Shown one piece after another: positions 54,259-63,988 of a stretch of 64,000 nucleotides of DNA. The notes under the pieces are model-generated. The model saw only the letters and a program-made list of their open reading frames with translations. It was not told the origin of the DNA and searched no databases. This stretch comes from Tabrizicola fusiformis (GTDB lineage: Bacteria > Pseudomonadota > Alphaproteobacteria > Rhodobacterales > Rhodobacteraceae): positions 109,679-173,678 of the forward strand of contig NZ_JABUHN010000010.1 in assembly GCF_013328815.1 (NCBI RefSeq), read 5' to 3'. Numbering within the stretch: the first letter of the stretch is position 1; each line of letters starts with the position of its first letter. The translations under genes and the position numbers were made by a program.

Positions 54259-56073
54259 ATGGAGCTTCGCAACATCGCCATCATCGCGCACGTTGATCAT
54301 GGCAAGACCACGCTCGTTGACGAGCTTCTCAAACAGTCCGGGTCGTTCCGCGACAATCAGGCGGTTTCCGAACGCGCCATGGACAGCAACGATATCGAGC
54401 GCGAGCGCGGCATCACCATTCTGGCCAAATGCACCTCGGTGGAACACAACGGCGTGCGCATCAACATCGTCGATACCCCCGGCCACGCCGATTTCGGCGG
54501 CGAGGTGGAGCGGATCCTGAACATGGTCGATGGCGTGTGCCTGCTGGTGGACGCCGCCGAAGGCCCGATGCCGCAAACCAAGTTCGTGACCTCCAAGGCG
54601 CTGGCGCTTGGCCTGCGACCCATCGTGGTGCTGAACAAGGTGGACAAGCCCGATGCCGAACCGGACCGCGCGCTGAACGAGGTGTTCGACCTCTTCGCCA
54701 ATCTGGGCGCCAATGACGAACAGCTTGATTTCCCGCATGTCTATGCCTCGGGCCGTTCGGGCTGGGCCGATCTGGAGCTGGACGGGCCGCGCAAGGATCT
54801 GACGGCGCTGTTCGACCTGATCGTGAAACATGTGCCCGCGCCGAAGCAGATCGCCAAGCAGGCCGAACCCTTCCGCATGTTGGCGACCACGCTGTCGGCC
54901 GACCCGTTCATCGGCCGCATCCTGACCGGCCGCGTCGAAAGCGGCACGGTGAAGGTGGGCGAAAGCCTCAAGGCGCTGACCCGCACCGGCGAGCGGATCG
55001 AGCAGTTCCGCGTCACCAAGGTTCTGGCTTTCCGTGGCCTGACCCAGACCGCGATTGAAGAGGCGGTGGCGGGCGATATCGTGACGCTGGCCGGCATGAC
55101 CAAGGCCACCGTGGCCGATACGCTTTGCGCGCTGGACATCGATACCGCCCTGCCCGCCCAGCCGATCGACCCGCCGACGATCACCGTGACCTTCGGCATC
55201 AACGACTCGCCCCTTGCCGGCCGCGACGGCAACAAGGTGCAAAGCCGTGTGATCCGCGACCGGCTGAACAAGGAAGCCGAAGTCAACGTCGCCATCAAGA
55301 TCGCCGACACCCCCGGCGGCGAAGCGTTCGAGGTTTCGGGCCGCGGCGAACTCCAGATGGGCGTACTGATCGAGAACATGCGCCGCGAAGGCTTTGAACT
55401 GTCGATCAGCCGCCCGCGCGTGATCTTCAAGGACGAAGACGGCGTGAAGATGGAGCCGGTCGAGGAAGTCATCGTTGACGTGGACGACGAATATTCCGGC
55501 GCGGTGATCGACAAGCTGACCGGCGAGCGCAAGGGCGATCTGGTCGAGATGAAACCGGCCGGCGTCGGCAAGACCCGGATCATCGCGCATGTGCCGTCGC
55601 GCGGGCTGATCGGCTATCACGGTCAGTTCCTGACCGACACCCGCGGCACCGGCGTTCTGAACCGCATCTTCCACGGCTGGACCCCGCACAAGGGCCCGAT
55701 CCAGGGCCGCCGTCAGGGCGTGCTGATCTCGATGGAGAACGGCGTTTCGGTGGCCTATGCGCTGTGGAACCTTGAAGACCGTGGCCGCATGTTCATCGGG
55801 CCGCAGGAAAACGTCTATGAGGGCATGCTGATCGGCGAACACAGCCGCGACAATGACCTTGAGGTCAACCCGCTCAAGGGCAAGAAGCTGACCAACGTGC
55901 GGGCCTCGGGCACCGACGAAGCCGTGCGTCTGACACCGCATATCCGCATGTCGCTGGAAGAGGCGATTGCCTATATCGACGATGACGAGCTGGTGGAAGT
56001 GACGCCCAAGATCATCCGCCTGCGCAAGCGCATCCTCGATCCGCATGAGCGCAAGCGGCAAGGCCGCGGCTAA
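54259..56073 (+). CDS. typA: Translational GTPase TypA/BipA
   Basis: A 604-residue GTPase: G1 AHVDHGKTT (11-19), G2 ERERGITI, G3 DTPGHADF, G4 NKVD, then EF-G-like domains and the BipA-specific C terminus ([41 protein letters not shown]). Binds ribosomes under stress and cold. Full length. It is a single-gene unit, followed by a repeat and the convergent M20 gene. Confidence 0.97.
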   Translation: MELRNIAIIAHVDHGKTTLVDELLKQSGSFRDNQAVSERAMDSNDIERERGITILAKCTSVEHNGVRINIVDTPGHADFGGEVERILNMVDGVCLLVDAAEGPMPQTKFVTSKALALGLRPIVVLNKVDKPDAEPDRALNEVFDLFANLGANDEQLDFPHVYASGRSGWADLELDGPRKDLTALFDLIVKHVPAPKQIAKQAEPFRMLATTLSADPFIGRILTGRVESGTVKVGESLKALTRTGERIEQFRVTKVLAFRGLTQTAIEEAVAGDIVTLAGMTKATVADTLCALDIDTALPAQPIDPPTITVTFGINDSPLAGRDGNKVQSRVIRDRLNKEAEVNVAIKIADTPGGEAFEVSGRGELQMGVLIENMRREGFELSISRPRVIFKDEDGVKMEPVEEVIVDVDDEYSGAVIDKLTGERKGDLVEMKPAGVGKTRIIAHVPSRGLIGYHGQFLTDTRGTGVLNRIFHGWTPHKGPIQGRRQGVLISMENGVSVAYALWNLEDRGRMFIGPQENVYEGMLIGEHSRDNDLEVNPLKGKKLTNVRASGTDEAVRLTPHIRMSLEEAIAYIDDDELVEVTPKIIRLRKRILDPHERKRQGRG

Positions 56074-56106
56074 GGGGCGCTGCCCCTCGGCCCGTTCCGG
56101 GCCTCA

Positions 56107-56186
56107 CCCCGGAGTATTTGAAGAAGGGCAAATCCTTGGCGGGTTTGCCCTTCTTGCATTTGCCCTTCTGGAAATACTCTCTGGGG
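56107..56186. repeat. AAATACTCC-type intergenic repeat, inverted arms (locus 3)
   Basis: CCCCGGAGTATTTGAAGAAG with GGCAAA (56107-56132), then inverted TTTGCCCTTCTTG and TTTGCCCTTCTGGAAATACTC ending near 56186, the arm partly doubled. It lies between the convergent typA and M20 genes. Simple GC hairpins (GGGGC-GCT-GCCCC at 56074, GGGGGCG-AAG-CGCCCCC near 56192) flank it on both sides, one behind each gene. Confidence 0.8.
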
Positions 56187-56211
56187 GTCCGGGGGGCGAA
56201 GCGCCCCCGGC

Positions 56212-57375
56212 TTAGGCCAGCGGCTGCGCGCGTTCGACCAGACGGGCGAAGAAGCTGGCGCCGACCGGGGCGGCCTCATCGTTGAAGTCATAGGCGGCAT
56301 GGTGCAGCCCTGCCCCCGGCCCGGTGCCAAGGAACAGATAGGCGCCGGGGCGCGCTTCGAGCATGTAGCTGAAATCCTCGGACCCCATTTCGCGCACGGA
56401 ATTGTCGTTCACCGCATCGGCACCGGAAATCTCGCGCGCCACTTCGGCGGCAAAGGCGGCCTCATCAGGGTGGTTGATCGTGGCCGGGTAGCCCCAGTCA
56501 TAGTCGATCCGCGCCTGCACGCCGTAGGCCGCGGCATGACCTTCAACGATCTCGTAGAAGCGTTTCTTCAGAAGCGCCCGGACATCAGGCTTGAAGCAGC
56601 GGATCGTGGCGCAGAACATCGCCTCTTCGGGGATGATGTTGCTTGCCGTGCCGGTGTGGATCTGCGTCACGGACACCACCGCTTCATCCAGCGCATAGAC
56701 GTTGCGCGGGATGATGGTCTGGATGGCCGAGACCATGCCGACCACCGCCACCACCGGATCGACGCATTCATGCGGCGTCGCGCCATGGCCACCCCGGCCC
56801 GTCAGATAGACGAAGGCGGTGTCAACCGAGGCCATCAGTGCGCCGGGATTGGTCAGGAAATGGCCAAAGGGAATGTTCGGCGCATTGTGAATGCCGTAGA
56901 CCTGCCCGATGCCGAAGCGGTCCATCACGCCTTCCTGCACCATCACCTGACCGCCGCCGCCATCCTCTTCCGCCGGTTGGAACAAGAGCGCCACGCGACC
57001 GGCAAAGTTCCGCGTCTCGGCCAGATATTTGGCGGCGCCCAGCAACATGGTGACATGGCCATCATGGCCGCAGGCGTGCATCTTGCCCGGCACTTTCGAG
57101 GCATGTTCGGCGCCGGTCAGCTCCTCGATCGGCAGGGCATCCATATCGGCGCGCAAGCCGATGGTGGGTCCGGGCCGCGCGCCGTTGATGATGGCGACGA
57201 TCCCGGTCTTGGCGATGCCCGGATGCACCTCATCCACGCCGATCTCGTTCAGGCGGGCCACGATCCAGTCTGCCGTCTGGTGGCAGTCAAAGGCCAGTTC
57301 GGGATGCTGATGCAGATGGCGACGCCAGCCCTTCATTTCTTCGGCATAGGCTGCGATACGGTTGAGGACGGGCAT
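56212..57375 (-). CDS. M20 family amidohydrolase (hippurate hydrolase-like)
   Basis: A 387-residue metallopeptidase of the M20D group: WRRHLHQHPELAFDCHQTADWI, GLRADMDALPIEELTG, HACGHDGHVTMLLGAA (metal His), LLFQPAEEDGGGG (metal Glu pair), and SEDFSYMLEARPGAYLFLG. Removes acyl groups from N-acyl amino acids or similar amides. ATG 57375 with AGGAG upstream. It is divergent from mazG (52-base gap). Confidence 0.92.
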   Translation of the reverse strand: MPVLNRIAAYAEEMKGWRRHLHQHPELAFDCHQTADWIVARLNEIGVDEVHPGIAKTGIVAIINGARPGPTIGLRADMDALPIEELTGAEHASKVPGKMHACGHDGHVTMLLGAAKYLAETRNFAGRVALLFQPAEEDGGGGQVMVQEGVMDRFGIGQVYGIHNAPNIPFGHFLTNPGALMASVDTAFVYLTGRGGHGATPHECVDPVVAVVGMVSAIQTIIPRNVYALDEAVVSVTQIHTGTASNIIPEEAMFCATIRCFKPDVRALLKKRFYEIVEGHAAAYGVQARIDYDWGYPATINHPDEAAFAAEVAREISGADAVNDNSVREMGSEDFSYMLEARPGAYLFLGTGPGAGLHHAAYDFNDEAAPVGASFFARLVERAQPLA

Positions 57376-57427
57376 GGCGGGCTCCTGTTTTGCCCTTTGA
57401 TCAAATCGCAAAACCGAGGGAACGGCA

Positions 57428-58267
57428 ATGCCCCCGACCGACTCTGACCGTCTTGTTCACGACCCGGATGGCGGAATGCCGCGCCTCTTGGAGATCATGC
57501 GGCGGCTGCGCGACCCGGCAACGGGCTGTCCCTGGGACATCGAGCAGGATTTCGCCAGCATCGCCCCCTATACGCTGGAAGAGGCGCATGAGGTGGCCGA
57601 TGCCATTGCGCGGCAGGCTTGGGCTGAGTTGCCGGGAGAGTTGGGCGACCTGCTGTTTCAGGTGGTGTTCCACGCCCAGATGGCCCGGGATCAGGGGCTG
57701 TTCGGCTTTGACGATGTGGTCCGCGCGATTGCCGACAAGATGGTCGCCCGCCATCCGCATGTCTTCGGCAACGAGAGCCGCGACAAGACGCCCGAGCAAC
57801 AGACGGTGGACTGGGAGAAGATCAAGGCGGCCGAGCGCGGCCCGGCGCGGGTGCTGGACGGGGTGGCGCTGGGCCTTCCCGCGCTGACCCGGGCGGTCAA
57901 GCTGCAAAAACGGGCGGCGCGGGTGGGGTTCGACTGGCCCTCCACCGACGAGGTTCTGGCCAAGCTGCGCGAAGAGATGGAGGAGCTGACCGAGGCGAGA
58001 AACACGTTGGGAGAGGCTGAAATCCTTGAGGAATTTGGCGATCTTCTGTTCGTGATGGCCAATCTCGCCCGGCATATGAACATCGACCCGGAAGCGGCCC
58101 TGCGCGGCGCCAATGCCAAGTTCACCCGCCGTTTTGCCCGGATCGAAGACTGGCTGGCCGAGGCGGGCAAGACCCCTGCCGAGAGCAATCTGGCCGAGAT
58201 GGACGCGCTGTGGAACCGGGTGCGGGCCGAGGACAAGTTGAGGGGAGACAAGCTGCGCGAAAAATGA
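57428..58267 (+). CDS. mazG: Nucleoside triphosphate pyrophosphohydrolase MazG
   Basis: A 279-residue protein with two MazG repeats: the N-terminal one RLRDPATGCPWDIEQDFASIAPYTLEEAHEVADAI ... ELGDLLFQVVFHAQMA with the metal-binding E-x-x-H/E-x-x-D pattern, and the C-terminal one KLREEMEELTEA ... EEFGDLLFVMANLARHM. Hydrolyses NTPs to NMP and pyrophosphate, cleaning the pool or lowering alarmone levels. ATG 57428 with GAGGGAA upstream. Confidence 0.95.
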   Translation: MPPTDSDRLVHDPDGGMPRLLEIMRRLRDPATGCPWDIEQDFASIAPYTLEEAHEVADAIARQAWAELPGELGDLLFQVVFHAQMARDQGLFGFDDVVRAIADKMVARHPHVFGNESRDKTPEQQTVDWEKIKAAERGPARVLDGVALGLPALTRAVKLQKRAARVGFDWPSTDEVLAKLREEMEELTEARNTLGEAEILEEFGDLLFVMANLARHMNIDPEAALRGANAKFTRRFARIEDWLAEAGKTPAESNLAEMDALWNRVRAEDKLRGDKLREK

Positions 58268-58288
58268 CCGAGACTTTCACTCGGGATA

Positions 58289-58317
58289 TTGACCAAAGTG
58301 AAATTGTCAGGTTTAAG
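58289..58317 (+). promoter_or_regulatory. Predicted promoter of the iron-binding protein gene
   Basis: TTGACC (58289-58294), a 17-base spacer and TTTAAG (58312-58317). TGAC (58290) and GTCA (58306) form a loose dyad across the spacer, in the position expected for an iron-responsive repressor site. It sits 22 bases after the mazG stop. Confidence 0.5.
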
Positions 58318-58341
58318 CCCGGCAACCAAACGGAGGTTTCC

Positions 58342-59343
58342 ATGCGTCTGACCGCTTTCGCCCTCGCCCTTTGCGGCACCGCCCTTCCCGCGCTGGCCGA
58401 GGAAGTGAACATCTACTCGCACCGCCAGCCCGCGCTGCTGCAACCGCTGATCGACGCTTTCACCGCAGAGACCGGGATCACCGTGAACGTGGCCTTCGTG
58501 GACAAGGGCATGACAGAGCGTCTGGTGGCCGAGGGCGACCGTTCGCCAGCCGATCTGGTGATGACGGTGGATATCGCGCGGCTGACCGAAGTGGTGAATG
58601 CCGGCGTGACGCAGCCGGTCGATTCCGCTGTGCTTGAGGCGAATATCCCCGCCGAATACCGCGATCCGGGCGACCAATGGTTCGGCCTCACCGCCCGCGC
58701 CCGCATCGTCTATGCCGCCAAGGACCGCGTGACGGCCGGCGAGGTGACCACCTATGAAGACCTCGCCGATCCCAAGTGGAAGGGCCGCATCTGCACCCGT
58801 TCGGGCACCAATGATTACAACGTCGCGCTGACCGCCGCGGTTCTGGCACATCACGACGCCGCCTTCACCAAGGGTTGGCTCGAAGGGCTCAAGGCCAATC
58901 TCGCCCGCAAGCCCGATGGCGGCGACCGCGATCAGGTCAAGGCGATCTGGGCCGGCGAATGCGATATCGCCATCGGCAACACCTATTACATGGGGCAGAT
59001 GCTGGCCGATCCCGAGCAGAAGGAGTGGGCGAATGCGGTGAACATCGTGTTCCCGACCTTCGTCGGCGGCGGCACCCATATGAACATCTCGGGTGTGGCG
59101 ATGACCAAATCGGCCCCGAACAAGGAAGCCGCGCTGAAGCTGATGCAATGGCTCTCTTCGGATGAGGCGCAGCACATCTATGCCGAAACCAACCACGAAT
59201 TCCCGGTCAAGCCGGGTGTGGAACGCTCGGATCTGGTCAAGAGCTGGGGCGATTTCACGCCCGACAGCCTTGGGCTTGCCGATGTGGCAAAGCTGCGGGC
59301 GGATGCGCTGAAGTTGATCGAGGAAGTGAACTTCGACGGCTAA
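58342..59343 (+). CDS. Fe(3+) ABC transporter substrate-binding protein
   Basis: A 333-residue periplasmic protein with a signal peptide cut after Ala19 (ALPALA-EEV). The mature protein starts EEVNIYSHRQPALLQPLIDAF, contains GRICTRSGTNDYNVAL and the iron ligands in IAIGNTYYMGQM (Tyr215, Tyr216), and matches the FbpA/FutA iron-binding family. CGGAGG precedes ATG 58342. The permease and ATPase genes are not next to it: a promoter before and a terminator after make it a single-gene unit. Confidence 0.92.
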   Translation: MRLTAFALALCGTALPALAEEVNIYSHRQPALLQPLIDAFTAETGITVNVAFVDKGMTERLVAEGDRSPADLVMTVDIARLTEVVNAGVTQPVDSAVLEANIPAEYRDPGDQWFGLTARARIVYAAKDRVTAGEVTTYEDLADPKWKGRICTRSGTNDYNVALTAAVLAHHDAAFTKGWLEGLKANLARKPDGGDRDQVKAIWAGECDIAIGNTYYMGQMLADPEQKEWANAVNIVFPTFVGGGTHMNISGVAMTKSAPNKEAALKLMQWLSSDEAQHIYAETNHEFPVKPGVERSDLVKSWGDFTPDSLGLADVAKLRADALKLIEEVNFDG

Positions 59344-59368
59344 CCATCTGCGAAGTAATAAACTTAAA

Positions 59369-59396
59369 AGGTGCATCTCCGGATGCACCTTTTTTC
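59369..59396 (+). terminator. Rho-independent terminator after the iron-binding protein gene
   Basis: AGGTGCATC (59369-59377), tetraloop, GATGCACCT (59382-59390), then TTTTTT. A strong intrinsic terminator that isolates this gene from the nucleoside hydrolase gene that follows. Confidence 0.93.
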
Positions 59397-59510
59397 TTGA
59401 CCGGATGGACAAATCAGCCGCGATGCTGTTTGTTTACTGCGGTGCCAACAGTGCAAAGCGGCAAGGCTTTGACACAGACTTCGGGCCACGGCGATACAAG
59501 GAGCGGCCTC

Positions 59511-60446
59511 ATGCGGCGCAAGATCATCATCGACACTGATCCGGGCCAGGATGACGCCTTTGCGATCCTTCTGGCGCTCGCCTCGCCTGAACTGGAGGTT
59601 CTGGGGCTGACGGCAGTGGCGGGCAACGTGCCACTGGCGCTGACCGAACGCAATGCGCGCATCATCTGCGAGCTGGCCGGGCGGCCCGACATCCGCGTTT
59701 TTGCAGGCTGTGACAAACCCTTGTCGCGGGTTCTTGTGACGGCGGAGCATGTGCATGGCAAGACCGGCCTGGACGGCCCGGCCATGGTGGAACCGACGAT
59801 GCCGCTTGAGGCGCAGCATGGCGTGGATTTCATCATCGAAACCCTGCGGCGCGAGCCGGCGCATACCGTCACGCTCTGCCCGCTGGGCCCCCTGACCAAT
59901 ATCGCCGAGGCGTTCCGCCGTGCGCCTGATGTGGCGGGCCGGGTGCAGCAGATCGTGCTGATGGGCGGCGCTTACTTCGAGGTGGGCAACATCACCCCGG
60001 CAGCAGAATTCAACATTTACGTTGACCCGGAAGCGGCTGATATTGTCATGAAATCAGGCGCGCCGGTTGTGGTGATGCCGCTGGATGTCACGCATAAGGT
60101 GCTGACCACCCGCGCCCGGGTGGAGGGTTTCCGCGCACTGGGAACCGAGGTGGGCCGGGTCTGCGCCGAATGGGCCGATTTCTTTGAGCGGTTCGATATG
60201 GAGAAATACGGGTCAGAGGGCGCCCCGCTGCATGACCCGACCGTGATCGCCTATCTGCTGCAACCCGGGCTTTTCAAAGGCCGCCATTGCAATGTCGAGA
60301 TAGAGGTGCAATCGGACCTGACCCGCGGCATGACCGTGGCCGATTGGTGGGGCGTGACCGACCGGCCCGCTAATGCGCTGTTCATCGGATCGGTCGATGC
60401 TGACGGCTTCTTTGCCCTTCTGACCGAGCGGTTGGCGCGCCTGTAG
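59511..60446 (+). CDS. Nucleoside hydrolase (inosine/uridine-preferring type)
   Basis: A 311-residue nucleoside hydrolase with the N-terminal calcium-binding signature IIDTDPGQDDAFA (Asp8, Asp10, Asp14, Asp15), the VTLCPLGPLTNIA strand, VLMGGAYFEVGNITPAAEFNIYVDPEAA and the late HDP motif. Splits ribonucleosides into base and ribose. ATG 59511 with AAGGAG upstream. The protein ends LTERLARL and its stop TAG (60444-60446) comes from a GTAG repeat. Together with psuGK it points to active nucleoside salvage. Confidence 0.93.
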   Translation: MRRKIIIDTDPGQDDAFAILLALASPELEVLGLTAVAGNVPLALTERNARIICELAGRPDIRVFAGCDKPLSRVLVTAEHVHGKTGLDGPAMVEPTMPLEAQHGVDFIIETLRREPAHTVTLCPLGPLTNIAEAFRRAPDVAGRVQQIVLMGGAYFEVGNITPAAEFNIYVDPEAADIVMKSGAPVVVMPLDVTHKVLTTRARVEGFRALGTEVGRVCAEWADFFERFDMEKYGSEGAPLHDPTVIAYLLQPGLFKGRHCNVEIEVQSDLTRGMTVADWWGVTDRPANALFIGSVDADGFFALLTERLARL

Positions 60447-60465
60447 GATGGGCAATCTGCCCATC
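60443..60465 (+). repeat. GTAG palindromic repeat, single copy (locus 5)
   Basis: GTAGGATGGGCA, ATC, TGCCCATC. Identical to the plus copy at 9811 over 23 bases. TAG at 60444-60446 is the nucleoside hydrolase stop. The convergent anmK gene ends at 60473, just beyond it. Confidence 0.9.
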
Positions 60466-60472
60466 TTCCACG

Positions 60473-61561
60473 TCAGGGGCGGCTAATCTGGCCGCCCCCC
60501 ACCGCCGCCGCAACGCCGGTGGTGGTCGGGCAAGAGGTGGCCATCCCCCGTGCCACCCGCACCGCCAGATAGGCGAACGCCTGCGCCTCAAGCATATCCC
60601 CATCCAGACCCGCCGCCTCAACCGGCTCCACCGGGATACCCGGCAGCCGGGCGGCGAGTTCGGCCATCAGGGTGGCATTCAGCCGCCCGCCGCCCGCAAC
60701 CAGAAGGCGGCTGACAGGTTCGGGGAAATGTTCGGTGCCCCGCGCAACGGCGGCGGCGGCACAGGCGGTCAGGCTGCGGACGGCATCGGCGTCTGAAAGT
60801 TCGCGCACATACTCAAGAAGACCATGGAACGCATTGCGATCCAATGATTTTGGCGGAATCTTGTGGAAATAGGGATGCGTCAGGAACCGCTCCAGCACCG
60901 CCGCATCCGCCGTGCCCTGCGCGGCCAATGCGCCCCCTTCATCCCGATCCAGCCCCCGCCTTGCGCGCATCAGGTCGTTCACCGGCGCATTGGCCGGGCC
61001 GGTGTCGAAGGCCAGGCAGGCCGCCTGCGGCTCTGCCACGCGCGGGTCGGTCCAAGTCAGGTTGCCGACGCCGCCAAGGTTGAGAAAGGCCAGCGGCGCA
61101 TCGGCCCCGATCCGCCGTGCCAGCGCGTGGTGATAAAACGGCACCAGAGGCGCGCCCTGCCCGCCCATCGCCACATCCGAGCTGCGGAAATCCCACACCA
61201 CCGGCAGCCCCAGCGCCGCCGCCAGCAGCCCGCCATTCCCCGCCTGATGCGTGCCGCGCCCCGCCGGGTCATGGGCCAGCGTCTGGCCATGAAACCCCAC
61301 CAGATCGACGCCGGAGAACCGCGACAGCAGCTCGGCATGGGCATTTTCCACCACCTCTGCCGCCGCGGCAACATCGGCGCCACCGGGCCATTGGCCAAGG
61401 GCCGCGCGCAGCACCGCCTGCTCGCCCTCGGTATAGGGGCGGAAGGCGTGCGGGCCGAACTCCTGCACGGTTTCGCCATCGGTCCGCAGCATCGCCGCAT
61501 CCACCCCGTCAAGCGAGGTGCCGGACATGGCCCCCAAGGCCCAGATCGCCCCGCCTTTCAT
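60473..61561 (-). CDS. anmK: Anhydro-N-acetylmuramic acid kinase AnmK
   Basis: A 362-residue kinase: [16 protein letters not shown] (phosphate-binding start), [52 protein letters not shown]. Converts anhydroMurNAc from recycled cell wall to MurNAc 6-phosphate. It is divergent from tyrS with a 57-base gap and convergent with the nucleoside hydrolase gene. Confidence 0.96.
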   Translation of the reverse strand: MKGGAIWALGAMSGTSLDGVDAAMLRTDGETVQEFGPHAFRPYTEGEQAVLRAALGQWPGGADVAAAAEVVENAHAELLSRFSGVDLVGFHGQTLAHDPAGRGTHQAGNGGLLAAALGLPVVWDFRSSDVAMGGQGAPLVPFYHHALARRIGADAPLAFLNLGGVGNLTWTDPRVAEPQAACLAFDTGPANAPVNDLMRARRGLDRDEGGALAAQGTADAAVLERFLTHPYFHKIPPKSLDRNAFHGLLEYVRELSDADAVRSLTACAAAAVARGTEHFPEPVSRLLVAGGGRLNATLMAELAARLPGIPVEPVEAAGLDGDMLEAQAFAYLAVRVARGMATSCPTTTGVAAAVGGGQISRP

Positions 61562-61618
61562 CTTTCCCTTGCCCCCCGGCCCCGTTATACCGCCTTCGGA
61601 TTAATGCACGAGCGAGCC

Positions 61619-62869
61619 ATGACCTACCATCCGAAATCCGACTTCCTGCGTGTGATGTTCGAGCGCGGCTTTGTGGCCGATTGCACGGATTATCAGGCGC
61701 TTGACGAGGCTTTGGTGAAGGGGGTCGTGCCGGCCTATATCGGCTATGACGCCACGGCGGCAAGCTTGCATGTCGGGCACCTCATGAACATCATGGTGCT
61801 GCGCTGGCTGCAAAAGACCGGGCACAAGCCGATCACCCTGATGGGCGGCGGCACGACCAAGGTGGGTGACCCATCTTTCCGCAGCGAGGAACGCCCGCTG
61901 CTGACGCCTGCCAAGATCGACGAAAACATCGCGGGGCTGAAAAAGGTCTTTGCGAAATACCTGACCTATGGCGACGGGCCGTCCGATGCCATCATGCTCA
62001 ACAATGCCGAATGGCTGGACGGGCTGAACTACCTTGATTTCCTGCGCGATATCGGGCGGCATTTCTCGGTCAACCGGATGCTGTCGTTCGAAAGCGTGAA
62101 ATCGCGGCTGGACCGCGAGCAGTCTCTGTCCTTCCTCGAATTCAACTACATGATCCTGCAAGCCTATGATTTCCTTGAAATCAACCGCCGGTATGGCTGT
62201 CTGTTGCAGATGGGCGGGTCGGATCAATGGGGCAATATCATCAACGGCATCGACCTGACGCGCCGGGTGGTGGACCATGAGATTTACGGGCTGACCACGC
62301 CTTTGCTGACCACCAGCGACGGGCGCAAGATGGGCAAATCGGCCAATGGCGCGGTCTGGCTGAATGGCGACATGCTGTCGCCCTATGAGTTCTGGCAGTT
62401 CTGGCGCAACACGACCGATGCCGATGTCGGCAAGTTCCTGAAGATCTTCACCGAATTGCCGGTCGAGGAATGCGATCGTCTGGGCGCGCTTCAGGGAGCA
62501 GAGATCAACGGGGCGAAGATCCTGCTGGCCAATCTGGCGACCACCCTGCTGCATGGTGCCGAGGCGGCCGCTGCCGCCGAAGCCACCGCGCGCGAGGTGT
62601 TCGAGCGGGGCGGCGTGGGTGAGGATTTGCCCACCGTCACCGTGACCGCCGCCGAGGTGGCCGAGGGGCTGGGCATCGTGCAACTTTTCGTGCGCGCCGG
62701 GCTGGCGGCCAGCGGCAAGGATGCCAAGCGGCTGATCGCCGAAGGTGGCGCGCGGATGAATGACGAGATCGTCACCGATGCCGCGCTGCGTCTGGGCGCG
62801 GGCCATCTGGCCGAGCCGCTGCGCCTGACGGCGGGGCGCAAGCGCCATGCGCTGGTGGTGCTGGACTGA
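61619..62869 (+). CDS. tyrS: Tyrosyl-tRNA synthetase
   Basis: A 416-residue class I synthetase with HVGH in place of HIGH ([10 protein letters not shown]), the tyrosine pocket ([16 protein letters not shown]), KMGKS for KMSKS, and a C-terminal S4 RNA-binding domain ([14 protein letters not shown]). ATG 61619 gives [15 protein letters not shown] 61604, five codons earlier, is possible. The pairing of divergent anmK and tyrS is common in proteobacteria. Its stop overlaps the next gene's start by one base. Confidence 0.96.
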   Translation: MTYHPKSDFLRVMFERGFVADCTDYQALDEALVKGVVPAYIGYDATAASLHVGHLMNIMVLRWLQKTGHKPITLMGGGTTKVGDPSFRSEERPLLTPAKIDENIAGLKKVFAKYLTYGDGPSDAIMLNNAEWLDGLNYLDFLRDIGRHFSVNRMLSFESVKSRLDREQSLSFLEFNYMILQAYDFLEINRRYGCLLQMGGSDQWGNIINGIDLTRRVVDHEIYGLTTPLLTTSDGRKMGKSANGAVWLNGDMLSPYEFWQFWRNTTDADVGKFLKIFTELPVEECDRLGALQGAEINGAKILLANLATTLLHGAEAAAAAEATAREVFERGGVGEDLPTVTVTAAEVAEGLGIVQLFVRAGLAASGKDAKRLIAEGGARMNDEIVTDAALRLGAGHLAEPLRLTAGRKRHALVVLD

Positions 62870-63357
62870 TGCGGCGGCTGGCGCTTGCCGTCGCGCTGCT
62901 GCCGGGCGTCGCCGATGCCTGCCCGATGACGCTGGCGCTTTATGCCGATACCGCCACCGGGGCGGAGCTGCGCTTTCGCGCCGGTCAGCCTTGGGAACTG
63001 GGTGGCATGACCAGCCATGTGATGGAGCTTGCCCTGCCCGATGGCCGGGTGCTGTGGGGCATGATCACCAGCAACATGGGCACCTCGCGCGATGAGGGGC
63101 ACCTGTTTTCCGGCTGCAACCGCCCCGGCCCCGATGATGCCCCGCTGGACGAGGCGCAGATTGCCGAATGCCGGGTCTGGAACGGTGTTGTCTATGCCTT
63201 GCAGGGCGGCACCGTTTCGCCGCTGCCCTTTGATACGGAGAAGGCGCCGGAAAGCCTGATCCTGAGCGACCTTGGCCGCCAGTTGCGCTATGCCGTGATG
63301 GAGGGTCCGGGGGACGAACCCTGGGATCAGTTCCGCCTGTCGGGCTGCGCGGAATAA
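62869..63357 (+). CDS. Exported protein of unknown function
   Basis: A 162-residue protein with a short signal peptide ([17 protein letters not shown] then CPM). The mature part has four cysteines (CPMTLAL, SGCNRPG, AECRVWNG, LSGCAE), consistent with two disulfides in the periplasm, and charged, mostly beta-type sequence. No family recognised. It shares one base with the tyrS stop (TGATG), so it is translationally coupled to tyrS, which is unusual for an exported protein. Confidence 0.75.
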   Translation: MRRLALAVALLPGVADACPMTLALYADTATGAELRFRAGQPWELGGMTSHVMELALPDGRVLWGMITSNMGTSRDEGHLFSGCNRPGPDDAPLDEAQIAECRVWNGVVYALQGGTVSPLPFDTEKAPESLILSDLGRQLRYAVMEGPGDEPWDQFRLSGCAE

Positions 63358-63360
63358 CCC

Positions 63361-63894
63361 TTAGCGCAGCCGCATCAGGCGGGCGATGTCTTCGATCGCG
63401 CCTTTTTGGCGGTCGGACAGTCCACCCTGCCCGCCCGCGACGGCCACCTCTTTCAGGACCGAAAGCAGCGGCTCTACCGAGGCTGCACCGTTCAGCCGGA
63501 ACAGCCGCTTGGCCAGCCGCTCGATCGCCGGAAGCGGCCCGCCGCATTCGCCGATCAGCCAGCGGCCGAGGATCAGTATTTCTTCGGCTTGTGCCACGGG
63601 AATAACCATATGGCGTGCCAGAGAGCGGGTCAGCGCCTGTTGCTGTTCCTGGGACGGCAATCCGTCCAGCTCCAGAAACGCAAGACCGATGGCGCCGACA
63701 GCCAGCTCGGGTTTGTCGATGGATTCGACGGGATGCAGGTTGGCCCTGCGCTGAAAGCCAAAGCGCCGGGCGGCGTTCAGAACGTCACTCGCGGCCCCGG
63801 CCAGATCCTGAGCGACCTGCCCTGCGGCACGGGCGCGATACATCCACCACAGAACCGCCCCGGCGGCGGCGATGACGGAAAGGATCACAGGCAT
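63361..63894 (-). CDS. TerB-like protein with N-terminal membrane anchor
   Basis: A 177-residue protein: one N-terminal membrane segment (VILSVIAAAGAVLWWMY), a linker, then helical repeats (LAVGAIGLAFLELDGLPSQEQQQALTRSLARHM ... GGPLPAIERLAKRLFRLN ... LSDRQKGAIEDIARLMRL) that resemble TerB-type acidic helical domains. Function unknown. ATG 63894 is preferred as it starts the membrane anchor. It is convergent with the exported protein gene (3 bases apart). Confidence 0.65.
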   Translation of the reverse strand: MPVILSVIAAAGAVLWWMYRARAAGQVAQDLAGAASDVLNAARRFGFQRRANLHPVESIDKPELAVGAIGLAFLELDGLPSQEQQQALTRSLARHMVIPVAQAEEILILGRWLIGECGGPLPAIERLAKRLFRLNGAASVEPLLSVLKEVAVAGGQGGLSDRQKGAIEDIARLMRLR

Positions 63895-63988
63895 GGCGTA
63901 TCTCCGGGTCACTAGGGTCAGGACCCATAAATTCACTTGAGTGTCGGCTCGCGGCATGATTCAAGCTCCCGACTTGTGGGGAGGGATC

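Noticed and set aside
54193..56061. A 622-codon frame on the minus strand opposite typA
   Set aside because: Composition typical of an antisense shadow; typA is highly conserved and complete.
61604..61618. tyrS start at ATG 61604
   Set aside because: Possible, but [10 protein letters not shown] from 61619 is the form I recall for the family in this group; neither has a strong ribosome binding site, so the choice is not firm.
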